Assembly: GCF_017916325.1 (NCBI RefSeq) | Contig: NC_090169.1 | Coordinates: forward strand, 1,438,501-1,502,500 | Length of the DNA stretch: 64,000 nt | Reading direction: 5' to 3' | DNA from: Leishmania martiniquensis | Lineage: Eukaryota; Euglenozoa; Kinetoplastea; Trypanosomatida; Trypanosomatidae | Shown: piece after piece, positions 11,410 to 23,647 of the stretch | How the letters are laid out: each line of letters opens with the position of its first letter | Numbering within the stretch: the stretch's first letter is position 1 | Made by a program: the position numbers and the translations under genes | Notes under the pieces: generated by a model | What the model was told of the DNA's origin: nothing | Databases searched by the model: none | Seen by the model: only the letters and a program-made list of their open reading frames with translations

Positions 11410-14400
11410 GCAGAGGGCGCCGAGCACCATTACCTCAGCCAGCCTCCCTACTCTGCGGAAGGAATACCATGGGGTGCTCACCTACAGGAACTCAAGGGTT
11501 GCGGCAAACGTGCGTGTGGGCGTGCGAGGAGGGGGGCTCGGTAGCGGCCACGCGCCGCACTGTAACGAAAACATTTCATTATTTGCTCTCTCTTCTTTCG
11601 TTTGTGTCTTCTCCGCGTTTCTGTGGGGTTTGGGTTGGAGGGTCAAAATGATTGCCCCCCATTCACCCCTCCGTTTTTTCTTCTTCCATTTCCCGTCTGC
11701 AGCGTCGCTGCACTGTCACCTCGTCTCCTACCACGATTCTGTGCTTGTGTGCAGGAGAAGGGCTAGGAGGAGGGTAGGGTGGGGGGGAGGGGACAGTGGC
11801 GGTGCGCGACTGCAGCACCGAAAGAGAGCGGATCAGTTTTCTTCACCGAACTCTTTACCCCCCCCTCTCCTGCTTCGGTGCCTTTTCCGTCTCTGTGGGG
11901 TGGTTGCGCTCTGTTCCTTCCATGTTTTTGCTTTTCAGTTATGATCTGATGCTGATTTTTTTTTCTTTGTTCTATTCCACTTTCGTTTGTTTTCGCGCGC
12001 CCTCTTTGTCTTTCTCTGATGCTGTCACCTCGTTTTTCTGCCGTATCTTTCTTTTCATGTTTATGGCTTTCCCCCTCTTTTCCCCCTCACGTCTCCATCC
12101 CTGTGCTCGTGTGATGCGTCCTTCTCACCTCCAACTTCCACGCCCTTCACGCCTCTTGCGCCGTGCGTTATGCTCCCTCTCACTCCTCATCTCATTGAAT
12201 GGAGAAGAGGTGGAGCGGCCACCAGGTGCAGAGAGCGAGCGAGCGAGAGAGAGAGAATGAACGATACTCATGACGAAAAAAGAAGATGAAGATATGTGGA
12301 GGCATCGAAAAGAGTAACAAAAACACACAAAGCCAAAGGAAGAAAAAGCAAAGGGAATCCGTGATGGGAGGTGAGAGGGAGGCGTCAGCGGTACGGATAC
12401 GTTTCACACAGACGTCTGAAGCGTTTAAAGAAACGATGGGGCCATGCGTAGCTCAGGCTTCCCATTTATCCAAAAGCCATAGCCAATGCGTCGCCAAAGG
12501 CGCACGTTTCCACGTCTACGTGTGCCGCTGCCGTTACTTTTTGCCCTTTTCGTTAGCGTGTTAGTGTGGCTGCGTGTTCCCAGTCTTGCGCCGTGACGTT
12601 AGGGGTCGATGGCGGGTGAGGGAGCCAACCACCACAGCCGCAGCAGAAAGTAATGCGCGGAAAAAGAAAGACTTGGGAGTAGCCAAGATGGGGATGCCGA
12701 GAGACAGAAAGAGTACTTGCAATGAGAAACGAGATGCTGCGGTGCACTAATGTAGAAGCGAAGTTCTAGTGAAAACGCTCAGTGAAAAGAAAACAAGGAG
12801 GTGGCAGGAAGGGGGAAGATGACGTCTCTACTTGTTGGCTGTGATGTGTATGTGTGCTCTCCCTCGTCGCTTACCCTGCTCTCTCCTCCTCTTCTTTGGG
12901 ACGCTGCGCCGTTCTTCTGGCCGTTGTGAAAAAGGCAGCGAGTAGGAAACGCTAGGCGTCACACTGCCGCTCGAGAAAAAGAGGGCTCTGCATCATGCGG
13001 ACAAAAAAGGACCCGAGCGAAAGCGCACACGAGCACACAGACACAAGGGAGCCTAACGCCTCTTTCCACTGTGGCTGGCGGCAGCCCTCTCTCCATGCCG
13101 TTTCTCAGCTTGGAGGGCGACGGCTGCCCCTCATGCACGTTCGCTCGGGCCTTTCTTCTGCTCTCTTACCCTGTTTTCTCTTCTTTGAGGCGTGTCTCAT
13201 GGTGTACCTGGAGAGCTAGTGCGAAGAGGTGTGGTTCTGACGCGTGCGCGCGTACGCACCCCGGGGCTTTTCTTTCCTCTACTCGCTGCGCTGGTTCAAA
13301 GGGTTTCACCCAACCTGCCCTTCGTCTCCCTCCCGTTGTCGCTCTCCTCATTTTCGTGCAATGGCGGCATCGTTGCAGGCCCAACGTTTTTTTTTATTTT
13401 CGGCTCGCTTTCCTGCTCCGTTGTGCTTCCAACTTTCGCCACACACGCACACACCTCCTCAGCTGCTCTCTGGCTCCCTGCTTTCGCTTCCATCTGGACG
13501 TGTGATAGGTCGCTCGGGCTTTCGGCTGATACGCTTTGTCTTCTACAGATGGTTGTACGGGAGACTCATCTGTGGCAGACGTCTTTTGTTTCTTCATGTT
13601 ATTATCCGGCCTCTGCTCTTTTTTTTTTGGAGGCATAGCGGAGTGAAGTGCACCTCGAGTGTGGGCAGAGGAAGGAAGTTCGGAGAGGTGGAAGGCGGGT
13701 GTGCAGAGATGGGCGGGGGGCGAAGTCTCTCCGTCTTTCCGGCAAAAAAAACATGCCCACTCCTCCTGTGCCCTGCTGTGAATAGGTGGGTATGTGCACA
13801 CTCAAGAGGGAACGAAGAAAAAGAAGAGGTGACGCTGCCCGCAAATTCTTCATGCCCACTCACACTTGGGAGCGTGCCTATTTTTTTTTCTCGCTCTATG
13901 CTTCCCTGAGCATCCACTGCCGCACAGGGTGAATGCCTCCCCCTTCTCCCTCTTCCGCTTTCATGCAGCTGCGCTTTTCCTCTCCTCCGTGAGTTCGCCT
14001 CGTCTCCTTGACTTACTAGGGCCTCGCCGCTGTGTTTTTCTCAGTCGGCCTGCATGGCGGAGTTTACCTTTGCTGAGAGCCCTTTGTGCTACTATTTATG
14101 GCTCTTCATTATTATTGGCTATTTATTGTTTTCTATGTTAACTGCACGGCAGAATCGATATCTTCTTCGTTTCAGCAAGGCGGCGAGACTACCTCTCGCT
14201 CTCTTTCTCCACTTATGATGCATATAGCATGTGCTTGTGCTCGTGCATGCACGTCTGCGGCTGTCGTCTCTCCCTCTCCGTTTCCCTTTCTATAGCCGAA
14301 GAGCGCTTTCTCAGACGAGCACATGACAGCACATATCGCAAGAGGAAAAGAGTTGGCGAATGCGGAAGAGAGCAAAGGGCGCCGATTTCTCAAGTTTTGC

Positions 14401-15527
14401 TCTCTTCTTTTTTTTTCCCGCAGTCTTATCACTGTTAATCCTCAAACGCTTTGTAAGTCCTGATGCGGAGGTGCTCACGGAGGGACTGGCACCGACAACG
14501 CGAACCCACAGACAGAGATACACTGACGCGCGTGTAGGCTTCTGTCTTCTCCCCCTCCCCACCCCCTACTCGCACACAAAGAAGACGTGCTTTGTGCACG
14601 TGTGCGTTTCCGTCTCGCTCTCTTCTCATGAGGTGCTTGTGTGCCTGTCTTCGCTGTGGAGACCTCATATGGAATACAAAGATCACACGTCGAGGGTGGA
14701 AAAGACCAACGCGGCAGAGGTGACGTGTGAGAGGAAAACAGACTTATAAGAGAAAAGGGAAAAAAGGTAGTCGAGCCCCCTCCCCCCAAAAAATGGCCTT
14801 CATTCCTCTTCCTCCTTCAAAGAAGAAAGACATCTCCCGCACTCGAGGGCACGCAAAGGCACATGGACACTCCGCGTCTTTTCACCTCTTCTCTCTGCCT
14901 CGCCGCACGACGAGAGACGGAGAGGGATCAGGATGGCTTTTTGGGTGTGCAGGGGAGGCGAGGACCTGTAAGGCCTCCCTCGCACGGTCGCAGTGCGATG
15001 CAGAGATGGCACGCATGTGATCCTTCTCTGCACAAAAGCTCTGCTGAAGACCGTGCGTGGACAGGGAGCTTGCAGAGAGGAAAGCGTCTCACCTATGAGT
15101 GCGTGAGACACTGAGGGGCGCTGCCTCTTCCTAGGCGATGGCGGGCTCTATCGCGTGACGCCTCGCAAGCTCCACGCTGCGTGGGCTGAGCGGCCTGCCT
15201 CGCTCGTCTACTGCATGCAGCCTTATCCGGCTTTCAAATCAGATGTGCGGCCTTCTTTCTGCTTATTTCTACGCGATGACTCTTTGCGTTTCCTTCCTTC
15301 ATTGTGTCGCCCACCTCTTTGCGAACCTCAACACGCTCTGCCACGTCGGCTTCTGCTTGGGTGATGTATCCCTCACACCCATACGCATCCGTGCTTCCGC
15401 GTCGTCGCATGTGACGCTACTGCCGTCCACAACCGTGCAACACTCGCCTCCTGCATCACGCATCGCCAACTGCGCCGCCTTATCCCTGTTCCCATCCACG
15501 CAGAGAAGAGCCTCCCTTCAAGGAAAG
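11410..15527. other. 4.1 kb spacer upstream of the L21e gene
   Basis: No supported gene. It has long T/C-rich tracts (11575-12180, 13100-14110), a GAGC/GA run at 12236-12257 and A-rich patches (12270-12360). A GC-richer mixed segment lies at about 14880-15180. Open frames up to 221 codons (13244-13909) are Phe/Leu/Ser/Arg-rich translations of pyrimidine-rich DNA. Confidence 0.5.
15475..15503 (+). promoter_or_regulatory. Trans-splice acceptor of the L21e gene
   Basis: A pyrimidine tract ends in CACGCAG, with AG at 15502-15503. The start codon is 25 nt downstream, a short leader of the kind usual for ribosomal protein genes. Confidence 0.5.
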
Positions 15528-16007
15528 ATGGTCCACTCGTACGGCTACAAGTCCGGCACCCGCCACCTCTTCGCCAAGAAGTTCCGCAAGCACGGTGCTC
15601 CGTCCGTGTCGACGATCCTGACGAACGTCAAGGTCGGCGACTACGTTGATGTCGTGGCTGACTCGGCAGTGCGTGAGGGCATGCCGCACAAGTACTATCA
15701 CGGCCGCACCGGTATTGTGTGGAACGTGACACCTCGCGGCGTCGGCGTCATCATCAACAAGCCGGTCCGCACACGCACCCTGCGCAAGCGCATCTGCGTC
15801 CGCTTCGAGCACGTCCGCAAGTCTCGCTGCCAGGAGGCTTTCAAGGCGAAGGAGCACCAGTTCCAGGCCTTCCTCGCCGCCAAGAAGGCCGGAAAGACGT
15901 TGCCGCCACTGAAGAAGAGCACCCGCCAGGGCGGTATTGTTCGCCCCAAGAACGTGGAGGTGCTAGCCCGTCGTGTGGCGGACTACGAGGCGATGCTGCC
16001 GTACTAG
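15528..16007 (+). CDS. RPL21: 60S ribosomal protein L21 (eL21)
   Basis: 159 residues, the normal size for eukaryotic L21. Family landmarks are clear: GTRHLFAKKFRKHG near residues 10-23, the VGDYVDVV KOW-like strand, GMPHKYYHGRTG around 51-62, and VGVIINKPVRTRTLRKRICVRFEHV. A basic, Ala/Lys-rich C-terminus follows. It is a structural component of the cytosolic large subunit. ATG 15528 is the first in-frame ATG after the splice acceptor, and the frame upstream has no family similarity. The gene is strongly G/C-ending at third positions, as expected for high expression. Confidence 0.97.
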   Translation: MVHSYGYKSGTRHLFAKKFRKHGAPSVSTILTNVKVGDYVDVVADSAVREGMPHKYYHGRTGIVWNVTPRGVGVIINKPVRTRTLRKRICVRFEHVRKSRCQEAFKAKEHQFQAFLAAKKAGKTLPPLKKSTRQGGIVRPKNVEVLARRVADYEAMLPY

Positions 16008-17644
16008 GTGTACAGCGCGGATCTCACGTGTGCTGCCTGTCTTCCCTCTCCCTCCACTCTGTGCGCACACCGCTGCTCTCACCCGTTCCCGCTCTCTGTC
16101 CTCGCCCACCCCTCGCTGCCATTGGGGACATGATGGGTGGGCGGGGCGGAGGGAGGTGATGCCGCTGGTGTGGGACGGGTACGGATTCGGGTGGTGGTAG
16201 GGGGGCGGTCGAGTCTGATAAAGTGCGTCACGTAACGCTTTGTCTCCTTCGCTCTTTCGCATTATTTCGTTTACGTTTGTCATTTCTATCGGACAAAAGA
16301 TGAAAAAAAAAGCGAAGGAAAAGTCCATCGTGTGACATGAGCGAGTTCAGCTACGGATGGTAAAGAGGGCAAAAGGGGTGGGCGGGTGGGCGAGAGGAGA
16401 GGGGGGGCTCACGGCTGCAGGGGCGCCGCATCGCTGCTTCTTTTTTCCCACCTCTGCAGCATGCGTTGAGGCTGCCTTGTTGGGCGACTCACCGCTGATC
16501 GTTCACCGTGTGCTTCGAGCTGCGCTCTTGATCGACTGCAAAGGGTTAATGGAAGGGAGGGTGGGCCCTGAGGAGGATGCGCGCTACAAGGGGTGGGGAG
16601 GTGCCGGTGAAGTTTGTCAGGGCTGCGCCGCGCACGAAGCCTCTACGAGGGCCGCTTCCTCTTCAGTCCTTTCTCTGTATTGGCTTTTGTCTTAGCTCGT
16701 GCCCGGCGAAGCCTGCATGCACGTGGGGTCGCTTAGCATACAGAAGGCAGCCGTGCGGCCAACCCCTTGGCTTCCATCCCAAGAGCATACACCTCCTCCC
16801 GATACGCAGCCTGGTGCCTCACGTATCCTCGCAGCGTACATTTTTGCCCCCCCCCCCTTCCCCCACTTTGGGGAATCCTGTGCCTTCTGATGTGCACCAC
16901 CTCCTCCCCTCGCCCATACGCAACCGTAAATTTTCGTCTCTCTCTCTCTCTTGCGCGCGCCCGCGCGTGTCTCCCCGTTTCTCTGCTTCACTCCCTCGTC
17001 TGTTATCGTTATGCTCCAACCTCCCCCCCACTCCCCTGGCCGGTCGCCAGAGTAATTTCTCTTGCCTATTTCGAGCTTACACATATCTCACGCTTTTGTA
17101 CACATCATCTGTGACGAGGCGCTTGCTCTTCTGCAATACGAGCACAGCGAGTGACAGCTTACAGACGAACAAACGGATCTACAGGAGCAGTTTCTATCGC
17201 CTCCCTTTTTCTTCTGTTTCGCACTCCTCCTGATTCGTGAGCGCTGAGTGATTGCCCTCATTGCTTCTCTCTCCCTTCTTGTGCGTTCAGCCGACTGCTT
17301 TCGAAAGAGGCACAGCCAGAGACGACACGAGCATCGGTGCCATTGGCCGCCGCGGACGCACAGTTGAGAGAAAAAAGGCGCGCGAGCAGACGAAGAGGGC
17401 GCGAAGAGTGGAAAACAACAACAGCAACAACGAGAGAAGCTTGCTTTGAACAAAGGGCTCATTGAGGGGTGACCTGACCCGTGCAAGACGAAAAAAGGCA
17501 TCGGCGGGCACCCTGCGGTGTGCCTCTAGCGCTTCTCTTTCTTTGTCTTCCGCACGTTCTCTGGCTGTCGTTGTCCTCTCTCCTGTCGACACTGCCATCG
17601 TACAGGCACGCGCATCCCATCTCTCTCCGCGCAGCAACAGTGCA
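16008..17644. other. Spacer between L21e and the TM9 gene
   Basis: No supported gene. It has a pyrimidine-rich L21e 3' UTR, a G-rich patch at 16130-16210 and 16360-16400, a poly-C run near 16848-16860, and CT-rich sequence at 16930-17060. The TM9 frame is open upstream to 17462, but without membrane-protein character. Confidence 0.55.
17261..17290 (+). promoter_or_regulatory. Candidate trans-splice acceptor of the TM9 gene
   Basis: A T/C tract runs into GTTCAG, with AG at 17289-17290 and a 5' UTR of about 354 nt. A second pyrimidine-rich tract closer to the gene ends at the AG near 17605 and would give about 40 nt. I cannot choose between them. Confidence 0.35.
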
Positions 17645-19561
17645 ATGCGGCGCGGAAAAGGAGGACAAGGAAGAGCGCGGAGAATGGTCTCAGGGGGTAG
17701 GCGTATGGTGATGGTGGTGGGGCTGGCACTCCTTTGCGCCGCTGTCTTGGCTTCGGCCGGCATCACAGGGCACACCCCTGGCACGGTCATTTCTCCTCAA
17801 GCGAATGCGTTTCGAAGCCGTCAGACGCTTTCCCCCATCGGCTACTATCGACTTCCTCTGTGCCCGCCTCCGGAGAAGGAGATGAAGGAGCGGAGCGAGC
17901 ATCCCCTGATTGGCGAAATCCTCATGGGTAATCGTCTTGTGCCAACCAGCTATGCGTTCAAAGTGGGCGAGAACGTCCAGTGCGCCACCTTGTGCGACGC
18001 GCAGTTCTCTGCCAAAGCGGTACGGCGGGCGAACTACATGATCGTCAACGGCTACCATGTGCGCATGTTCCTCGACAACAAGCCGCTTGTGTCGTTGGTG
18101 CCTAATGAGAAGAGTGAAGTGTATCGCCGCGGATACGCCCTCGGTGTACAGCACGTCGCCGACACGGTCCTGCCGAGACGGAATCTGCTTTATAATCACC
18201 TGGCGTTTACGATTCGCGTCAAGGATCGGACCTTTTCTCAGGTTACTGGGGAAGAGATTATCGGCTTCAAGGTAGATGTTTCCAGCTTTTCGCAGGTGAG
18301 CAAGTGCTCAGCGACGGAGTTTGAGCACACCGCTGACCCGTACCTGTTGCCGGGGAACAGGGCTGGCGTGGAAGCGACGGTACCTTTTACGTACAGCGTG
18401 ACGTGGGAGAAGTCTGACAAGGAGTACCCCATCGAGCATAGCGTCACGGAAGAGAAACAGCGAAGCGGGCACAAGATCGCTGCCCTCTACGGCGCACTGC
18501 TGACGGTGCTGGCTGGAGTTGTTGTAGCGTTTGTGATGCTCCGCACGGTGCGCAAGGACCTTGCGGTGTACCTTGACGAGGAGCTTGACGAGAGGGAAGC
18601 GCGCGAGGAATCGGGCTGGAAATTGGTGCGAGGCGATGTTTTTCGTGCCCCTCCGCAAGCCGCAGCGCTGGCGACGGTCGTCGGTGCTGGCTGCCAGGTT
18701 GCGGCAACGATCCTCACCAGCGTATTTCTTTGCGCCCTCCATGTAGTGGATTCGACGCACCGCGGCACCTTCTTGAGCACCGTCCTCCTGTTTTTTCTGA
18801 TCGCCCACTCCGTCTCCGGTTTTGTGGCAGCGCGGCTACTAAAGGTCTTCGACAAGGCTTCGTGGAAGTCAGCCATTAGTTGCATGGCAGCGTTCCCGGT
18901 AGCGCTGGGATTTGGCGTGATGGTGCTCAACTTCATCCAGTGGACAAAGGACAGCACGGCAGCGATCTCATTCCTGAGAGTGCTCGGGATCATCTTTACA
19001 TGGGTGCTCGTCTCGTTTCCGTTCGGGTGCTTTGGCATCTACTGGGGCCTGAAGATGGATACCCTGGCCGTCACGGCGAAGGTCAGCAGCATTCCCCGAC
19101 TCATTCCGGAAGATGCGGGCAGCGTGAGCCTCTATTATGTCCTCGGAGGCAGTCTTGTGCCCTTTGTTGCATGCTGCGTGGAGATCCCCTTTGCCATGAA
19201 CGCCTTCTGGCGTGAGGAGCCGCTCCTTCTGTACGGCTTCCTCACCTTCTTCTCTGTCGCGCTGCTCGTGCTCTGCGCGGAGGTTGGCATTGTCGTCACC
19301 TACTTCACCTTGCGGGGGGAGGACTATCGCTGGTGGTGGCGCAGCTACGCTGCTCTGGCGACGGCTGGCCTTCACGTCTTTGTATACAGCGTCTTCTTCC
19401 TGAAGCGATCGCTGCAGATCCGCGCCCTCTCCTCCGTCATCCTCTTCCTCGGCTACATGCTAGGTGTGTCGATCATGTTTGGTATGGCGCTTGGCTCTCT
19501 GGGGTTCATCGGCTCGTTTTGGCTGGTCCAGAATATGTACGGCTCCATCAAGGCTGACTGA
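17645..19561 (+). CDS. TM9 superfamily / endomembrane protein 70 (EMP70, nonaspanin)
   Basis: 638 residues, typical for TM9SF proteins. A basic N-terminus precedes a signal sequence (VMVVGLALLCAAVLASAG), then a lumenal domain to about residue 275 with the family's YYRLPLCPP start and GNRLVPTSY segment. The first TM is at about 278-300, a cytoplasmic loop containing LDEELDEREAREESGWKLV follows, and then eight further TMs run to the C-terminus. The last residues are SIKAD, a K-x-D ending like the COPI-binding tail of TM9SF proteins, pointing to Golgi/endosome retention. The family is linked to sorting and surface delivery of membrane proteins. ATG 17645 is the first ATG; 17684 and 17705 are alternatives that also retain the signal sequence. 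Confidence 0.95.
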   Translation: MRRGKGGQGRARRMVSGGRRMVMVVGLALLCAAVLASAGITGHTPGTVISPQANAFRSRQTLSPIGYYRLPLCPPPEKEMKERSEHPLIGEILMGNRLVPTSYAFKVGENVQCATLCDAQFSAKAVRRANYMIVNGYHVRMFLDNKPLVSLVPNEKSEVYRRGYALGVQHVADTVLPRRNLLYNHLAFTIRVKDRTFSQVTGEEIIGFKVDVSSFSQVSKCSATEFEHTADPYLLPGNRAGVEATVPFTYSVTWEKSDKEYPIEHSVTEEKQRSGHKIAALYGALLTVLAGVVVAFVMLRTVRKDLAVYLDEELDEREAREESGWKLVRGDVFRAPPQAAALATVVGAGCQVAATILTSVFLCALHVVDSTHRGTFLSTVLLFFLIAHSVSGFVAARLLKVFDKASWKSAISCMAAFPVALGFGVMVLNFIQWTKDSTAAISFLRVLGIIFTWVLVSFPFGCFGIYWGLKMDTLAVTAKVSSIPRLIPEDAGSVSLYYVLGGSLVPFVACCVEIPFAMNAFWREEPLLLYGFLTFFSVALLVLCAEVGIVVTYFTLRGEDYRWWWRSYAALATAGLHVFVYSVFFLKRSLQIRALSSVILFLGYMLGVSIMFGMALGSLGFIGSFWLVQNMYGSIKAD

Positions 19562-20325
19562 CGGCGTGAGGGTGCGCGAAGCACTTCGGATGGTATTTTT
19601 TGTTTTTGTTTTCTCATTCCCTTTACCATTGCTTTTTTCATTTCGTATTGTCTGTACTGAGGATACATCGTTTCTGAGCGCGCGCGCGTGTGTGTGTGTG
19701 TGCGGGGGGGGGGTAGGCGCAGACGCAGTGGGCCGGTGCTTACGCGGCACCGCGTGTTTCTTTTGCCTCTCGGACAGGCACGCAAGCATTCTGTCGTCTT
19801 GAACTTTCTCCCTCCTTCCTCCCCCTGCGTCTGACTCCCGCCTTGGCAACGGCTGTGAGTGTTGTGTGTGTGTGGGGTGGGGGGAGAAGTGGAGAGGCCA
19901 TGCCAGGCTGCTCGATTCTTTCTTGTTGGGGTTCTGGGCGCACACACGGTCGCCTCTTTCTCATCTCTACCTCTCCAAGTCTGCGCAAGCACACCATAGC
20001 TCGTATACGTGTACAAATGTGGCACCGTGCACCCCTGCGCCCCCACCCCCACAATAAAATGCCAACGGGTGATATCATGGTTCACCTTAGTGCGATTTCT
20101 TGACGGCGAAGTTGGCAAGAGCTATGGGGAGCGGCGGGTGGGTGTGATGTGGGCATGGGTGGAGGGAGGAGGCGTGCAAACACCTCTTAGTTGAGATGAA
20201 GGTGGCGCGTAAGCGGTGGTGCTTATATTAGTCCGCGTCCGCGCTTTTTTGCTCGCGATCGTCTCAGGGGCCGCTGTGCTGCCGTTCTCGATCGTGTCTC
20301 TCCCCTCCTTTTTTTGCACGAGAGA

Positions 20326-20344
20326 CGGTCCCCGTTAGGGACCG
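20326..20344 (+). repeat. Small perfect inverted repeat
   Basis: CGGTCCC at 20326-20332, a 5-nt loop, then GGGACCG at 20338-20344. It is a 7-bp GC-rich stem at the edge of the GC-rich island, about 780 nt after the TM9 stop. Confidence 0.6.
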
Positions 20345-22090
20345 GTACGTGAAGTACGGGCTGCACGTGTGCCTCGCTGTGCTACCACCTATCTTTTGGC
20401 ACGTCTCCGCTTTATCAAGGGTGCTGCCTCTTCATAGTAAGAACGGCCTGCTTGCTTGCGGATGGGTGCGCTTGGCCCTGCCGGTGCGGCTGGCTTGCTA
20501 ACGCTGGACTGAGGGAACAGTTCGGCGCACGAGTGCCTACGGCCGGTACTCGTTGGACACAGGTAGCATGGGAACGCGGGAACTTGAAGGTGGGTGAGGG
20601 GGCTGCACTGTCAACTTGGCTGCTGCAAGGCGGACTGCGAACAGAAATGTTGCTTTTTCTTTTGCTTTGCGGTTGCCTGCAGTGTTGGGGCTGCGCTTTT
20701 CGTCGCTGTTCCCATTGGTACACCTTATCGAGCGTCACCCCCCGTTCTCCGCCGCCGACACCTCCGTCATCGCGCGCGCACATTCGCTTTTCTGATTTCT
20801 TCTCACACTTTTTTTAAAGCTCTTCCCCTCCGCCCTCTTCCCGTGTTTTTTTTTGTGGCGCTCTCACAAGGCAGGCGGCCGCGGTGGTAGTGGTGGTGGG
20901 CGACCTGTGTGCAAACCTTCTATGCAGGCGGCGAATCTGCTCTCGCACCTTTTACTGGGAGCATTTTGCCTGTTGCCCCTCGATCCTCTGCCAGTGCGGA
21001 GCCACAGTTGGTGGTGCCAGGGAGCCGTGCCCACTGTGTAGGGGGTCAAAAGCAATTGATCGATGCCCATGCCAGGGGGCGCGGTTGTGCATGGCGGTGC
21101 GCGCGAGTGAAGCGCGACCGAGAGCATGCTTGGGCTACCCAGATGCTCGTCCGGATGGTGGGGTGAGTGGAGCGTATCCCACGCGACTGGCGCAACGGAA
21201 GTGGCTGCTGGGTAGAGAATGGGTGTGAGGCTGTGCCGTGGTGAGGGAGTCGGTGCGTGGCTGCGCCGCATCGCACCGCCGCGCGGTGGGCCTGCCACAG
21301 GCCGGATAGAGCGGGGCTTTATCGCGTGTTGTACAACGTAGAAAGGGGCATGTTCGCAGAAAGCGCGTCGCTCGCATTCTCTGCGGTGGCGCGGCGCATG
21401 AAGTCATCGTGGGGGCGCCATTTTTTTCCCCTTTTTCAGTGATCACAGCTTGGGATTACCTTTTTAAGGAAATGATGGGAAAGAGGGGACGGGGCCCATG
21501 GGACTTATTCTGCGGTTTATCAGCACGCAGCTTATCCCAGACGAGCAGGAATGCACATGAATGCGCGGTGTGTGCGCAACGTAGAGATTCACCGGCACAT
21601 GCGGGGCCCTCTTTGTCGAAGGATGACGCAGTGAGCGAAAAGCGCAATTCCAAAGCGTGGGCGAGGGGCCGGGTGCACGGTAGTCAGCGCCGTCACATCT
21701 CCTCGCCTCGGTCGTTGCGGCACTTCAGCTGCCGCTAGAGAGCCGGTGTGCTGTGGACAATGTACGTGAGCGGTGCCGAAGCAACGGCCTCTTTCCAATA
21801 AATAGATGTTTTTGTTGTTGAGGGTTCTCTTTTAATCGTCTGCAGCTGTTCTCCTTGGGTCGAACGGTGGAGGGGATAGGTTTGTCGCCGGCACTGTTGA
21901 ACAGCTGCGTTGTCGCACAGAGTCATCACTACTCATCGGAATTTTTACGGACTCTGTAATTCTTTTATGTGCGTGGCTGTCGTGATGCCGCTTCTGCTTT
22001 TTCTTCTTTCCGAGCAAATAGTGAGTCAGTTCGGAGACTGTATCGCAGATGTGAACGCGTCTACTTTCAACGGTACAGCAAAGACACAGA

Positions 22091-22109
22091 CACACACACA
22101 CACACACAC
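22091..22109 (+). repeat. (CA)n microsatellite
   Basis: An uninterrupted CA run, with further interrupted CA dinucleotides on both sides, in the spacer upstream of the V-ATPase gene. Confidence 0.9.
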
Positions 22110-23302
22110 GCAAACACAAAGAGATACGCTGGTGTTTGTGTGTGTGCCCCTGCGCCTGCGACAGGAGGAAGAGGGGGTGAAAAGTGCGAAAGAAAAAAAA
22201 GACTAATCTGCGAGAAAATAAAGGATTGGGTGGCTGCATATGCGTGCGTGTATGTCTGAATGGGCGCTTCCGCATAACAATATGTCTTTGCGCTTGTTGA
22301 CTGTCTACTCGGTTAGCAGTAGCCGTGCCAAGTACACGCAGACAGACACACATGTGCCGGAGGTTATGCGTGGTTGCTGTCGCTGTTCGCTGTTTCTTGT
22401 AAACAGCGATCCTATGGCACCGCGGGCAACGGTAGCCCACTCCCACTCGCGTTGCCCCACGTCGTCCTCTTCTGCGCGAACGCTTTGCCGCGTTCTTGTG
22501 GAGAGATGGGGGCGCTTGGCATGGCTTGCGCTTCGTTCGTGTGCGCGCCAGTCAAAAGTGAGGCGCCTGTCAGTTTGCGTATGCGAGCGTGGTCGCCCTC
22601 CGGGTAGCGGGTCTACACTCGTGTCGCTGGGGCCACGTTCGACATCGCAAGCAACGCGTAGGCAGAGAGGAGAGGGATGCGATTGGAGCGCCCTGGTGCA
22701 CCGTCGACGACGCTCTCTCGCCATTGCCACGGGAATGTTACGTGCTGAGCCGGATCCCATCATTCACCCATCGCGCACCTTTCCTCCTGCTTTCCCTCTC
22801 TCTTGTTTTTGTAACTCTTGACTGCTCCGTTTCCACCTTTGCTCGCTGCCCTCTTCTCGGGTTGCTGTCTCTTTCTCACATGTGGAATGGCCACATCGAT
22901 GCCACTCTTCTCCTCGGCCTTTTAATTCGACACGTGCATGCTGTGCTCTCATACTCCTTTTTCCACCCGTGCGCCCACTCCCATGCACACACTTCATACG
23001 GCCTGTGGTCCATCCGCAGCACACGAGTCAGCCAAACGAAAAAAAAAACAAAAAAACACACAAAGGAGGCACACATAACGCCTGCAGACAGAATACATAC
23101 GTCTCTCTGTTTCTGTCCCCCTTCACAGAACACTTTCATCGCCGCCGCCTTTTGCACATTTCCCCCTTCCCCCCGCCTCTTTTTTTCCTGTCCTCCTCTT
23201 TCTATAAATCACCGTTTTTTTGTTGTTGTCACGCGATCAGATTTTTTTTTCGCGTGTGGCGGCTCGTTTCCCTTTTTTGTTTTTTTGTCTTTTTTTTTGA
23301 TT

Positions 23303-23318
23303 TGTGTGTGTGTGTGTG
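23303..23318 (+). repeat. (TG)n microsatellite
   Basis: An eight-unit TG run just after a T-rich tract, in the probable leader region of the V-ATPase A gene. Confidence 0.85.
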
Positions 23319-23437
23319 AAGAGGCGCCGGCGTCTGTGCGCGTCTGTTCTCTTTGGCACAGACACGCACGCTCTCCCTCTCTTCTTCCTATCGGAATAGC
23401 CTCGCGCTCAACAGCACCCGGCCGCGTTTCTAGCAAC

Positions 23438-23454
23438 TTTTTTTTCTCACCCAG
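23438..23454 (+). promoter_or_regulatory. Candidate trans-splice acceptor of the V-ATPase A gene
   Basis: A T-rich tract of about 15 nt ends in CACCCAG, with AG at 23453-23454 and a 5' UTR of about 193 nt. The AG at 23639-23640 is only 7 nt from the ATG and is less likely. Confidence 0.4.
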
Positions 23455-23647
23455 CAAGCACGCCGCAGCGCGTGCGCGCCCTCGAAGCCTTTGCCGCTCT
23501 CTTCGGTAAGCGTACATCTGGAATTGCTGCCGGCCCCCCTTCCCTCCTCCCTCCAGTGGCTGATCAACAGAAGCCAGGCGCTCACCACTTTGAAATCGCC
23601 TCGACATCCTTTTTCTTGCACTCCGCATACCCAAAACCAGAAGAAAA

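Larger units (their letters stand above)
19562..23647. other. 4.1 kb spacer between TM9 and V-ATPase A, with a GC-rich island at about 20340-21760
   Basis: No supported gene. It has a GC/GT/G run at 19679-19713, a small perfect hairpin at 20326-20344, and a mixed GC-rich island (about 20340-21760) without long pyrimidine tracts. A (CA)n run lies at 22091-22109, and very T-rich sequence with a (GT)n at 23303-23318 precedes the V-ATPase gene. The 306-codon open frame at 22589-23509 starts at GTG and reads through the T/C-rich leader region; it is rejected. Confidence 0.5.

Noticed and set aside
13244..13909. 221-codon open frame in the spacer before L21e
   Set aside because: Phe/Leu/Arg/Ser-rich product of pyrimidine-rich DNA with mixed codon use.
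22589..23509. 306-codon + strand open frame upstream of V-ATPase A
   Set aside because: It starts at GTG and runs through T/C-rich leader and microsatellite sequence; stop codons are rare there because of composition.
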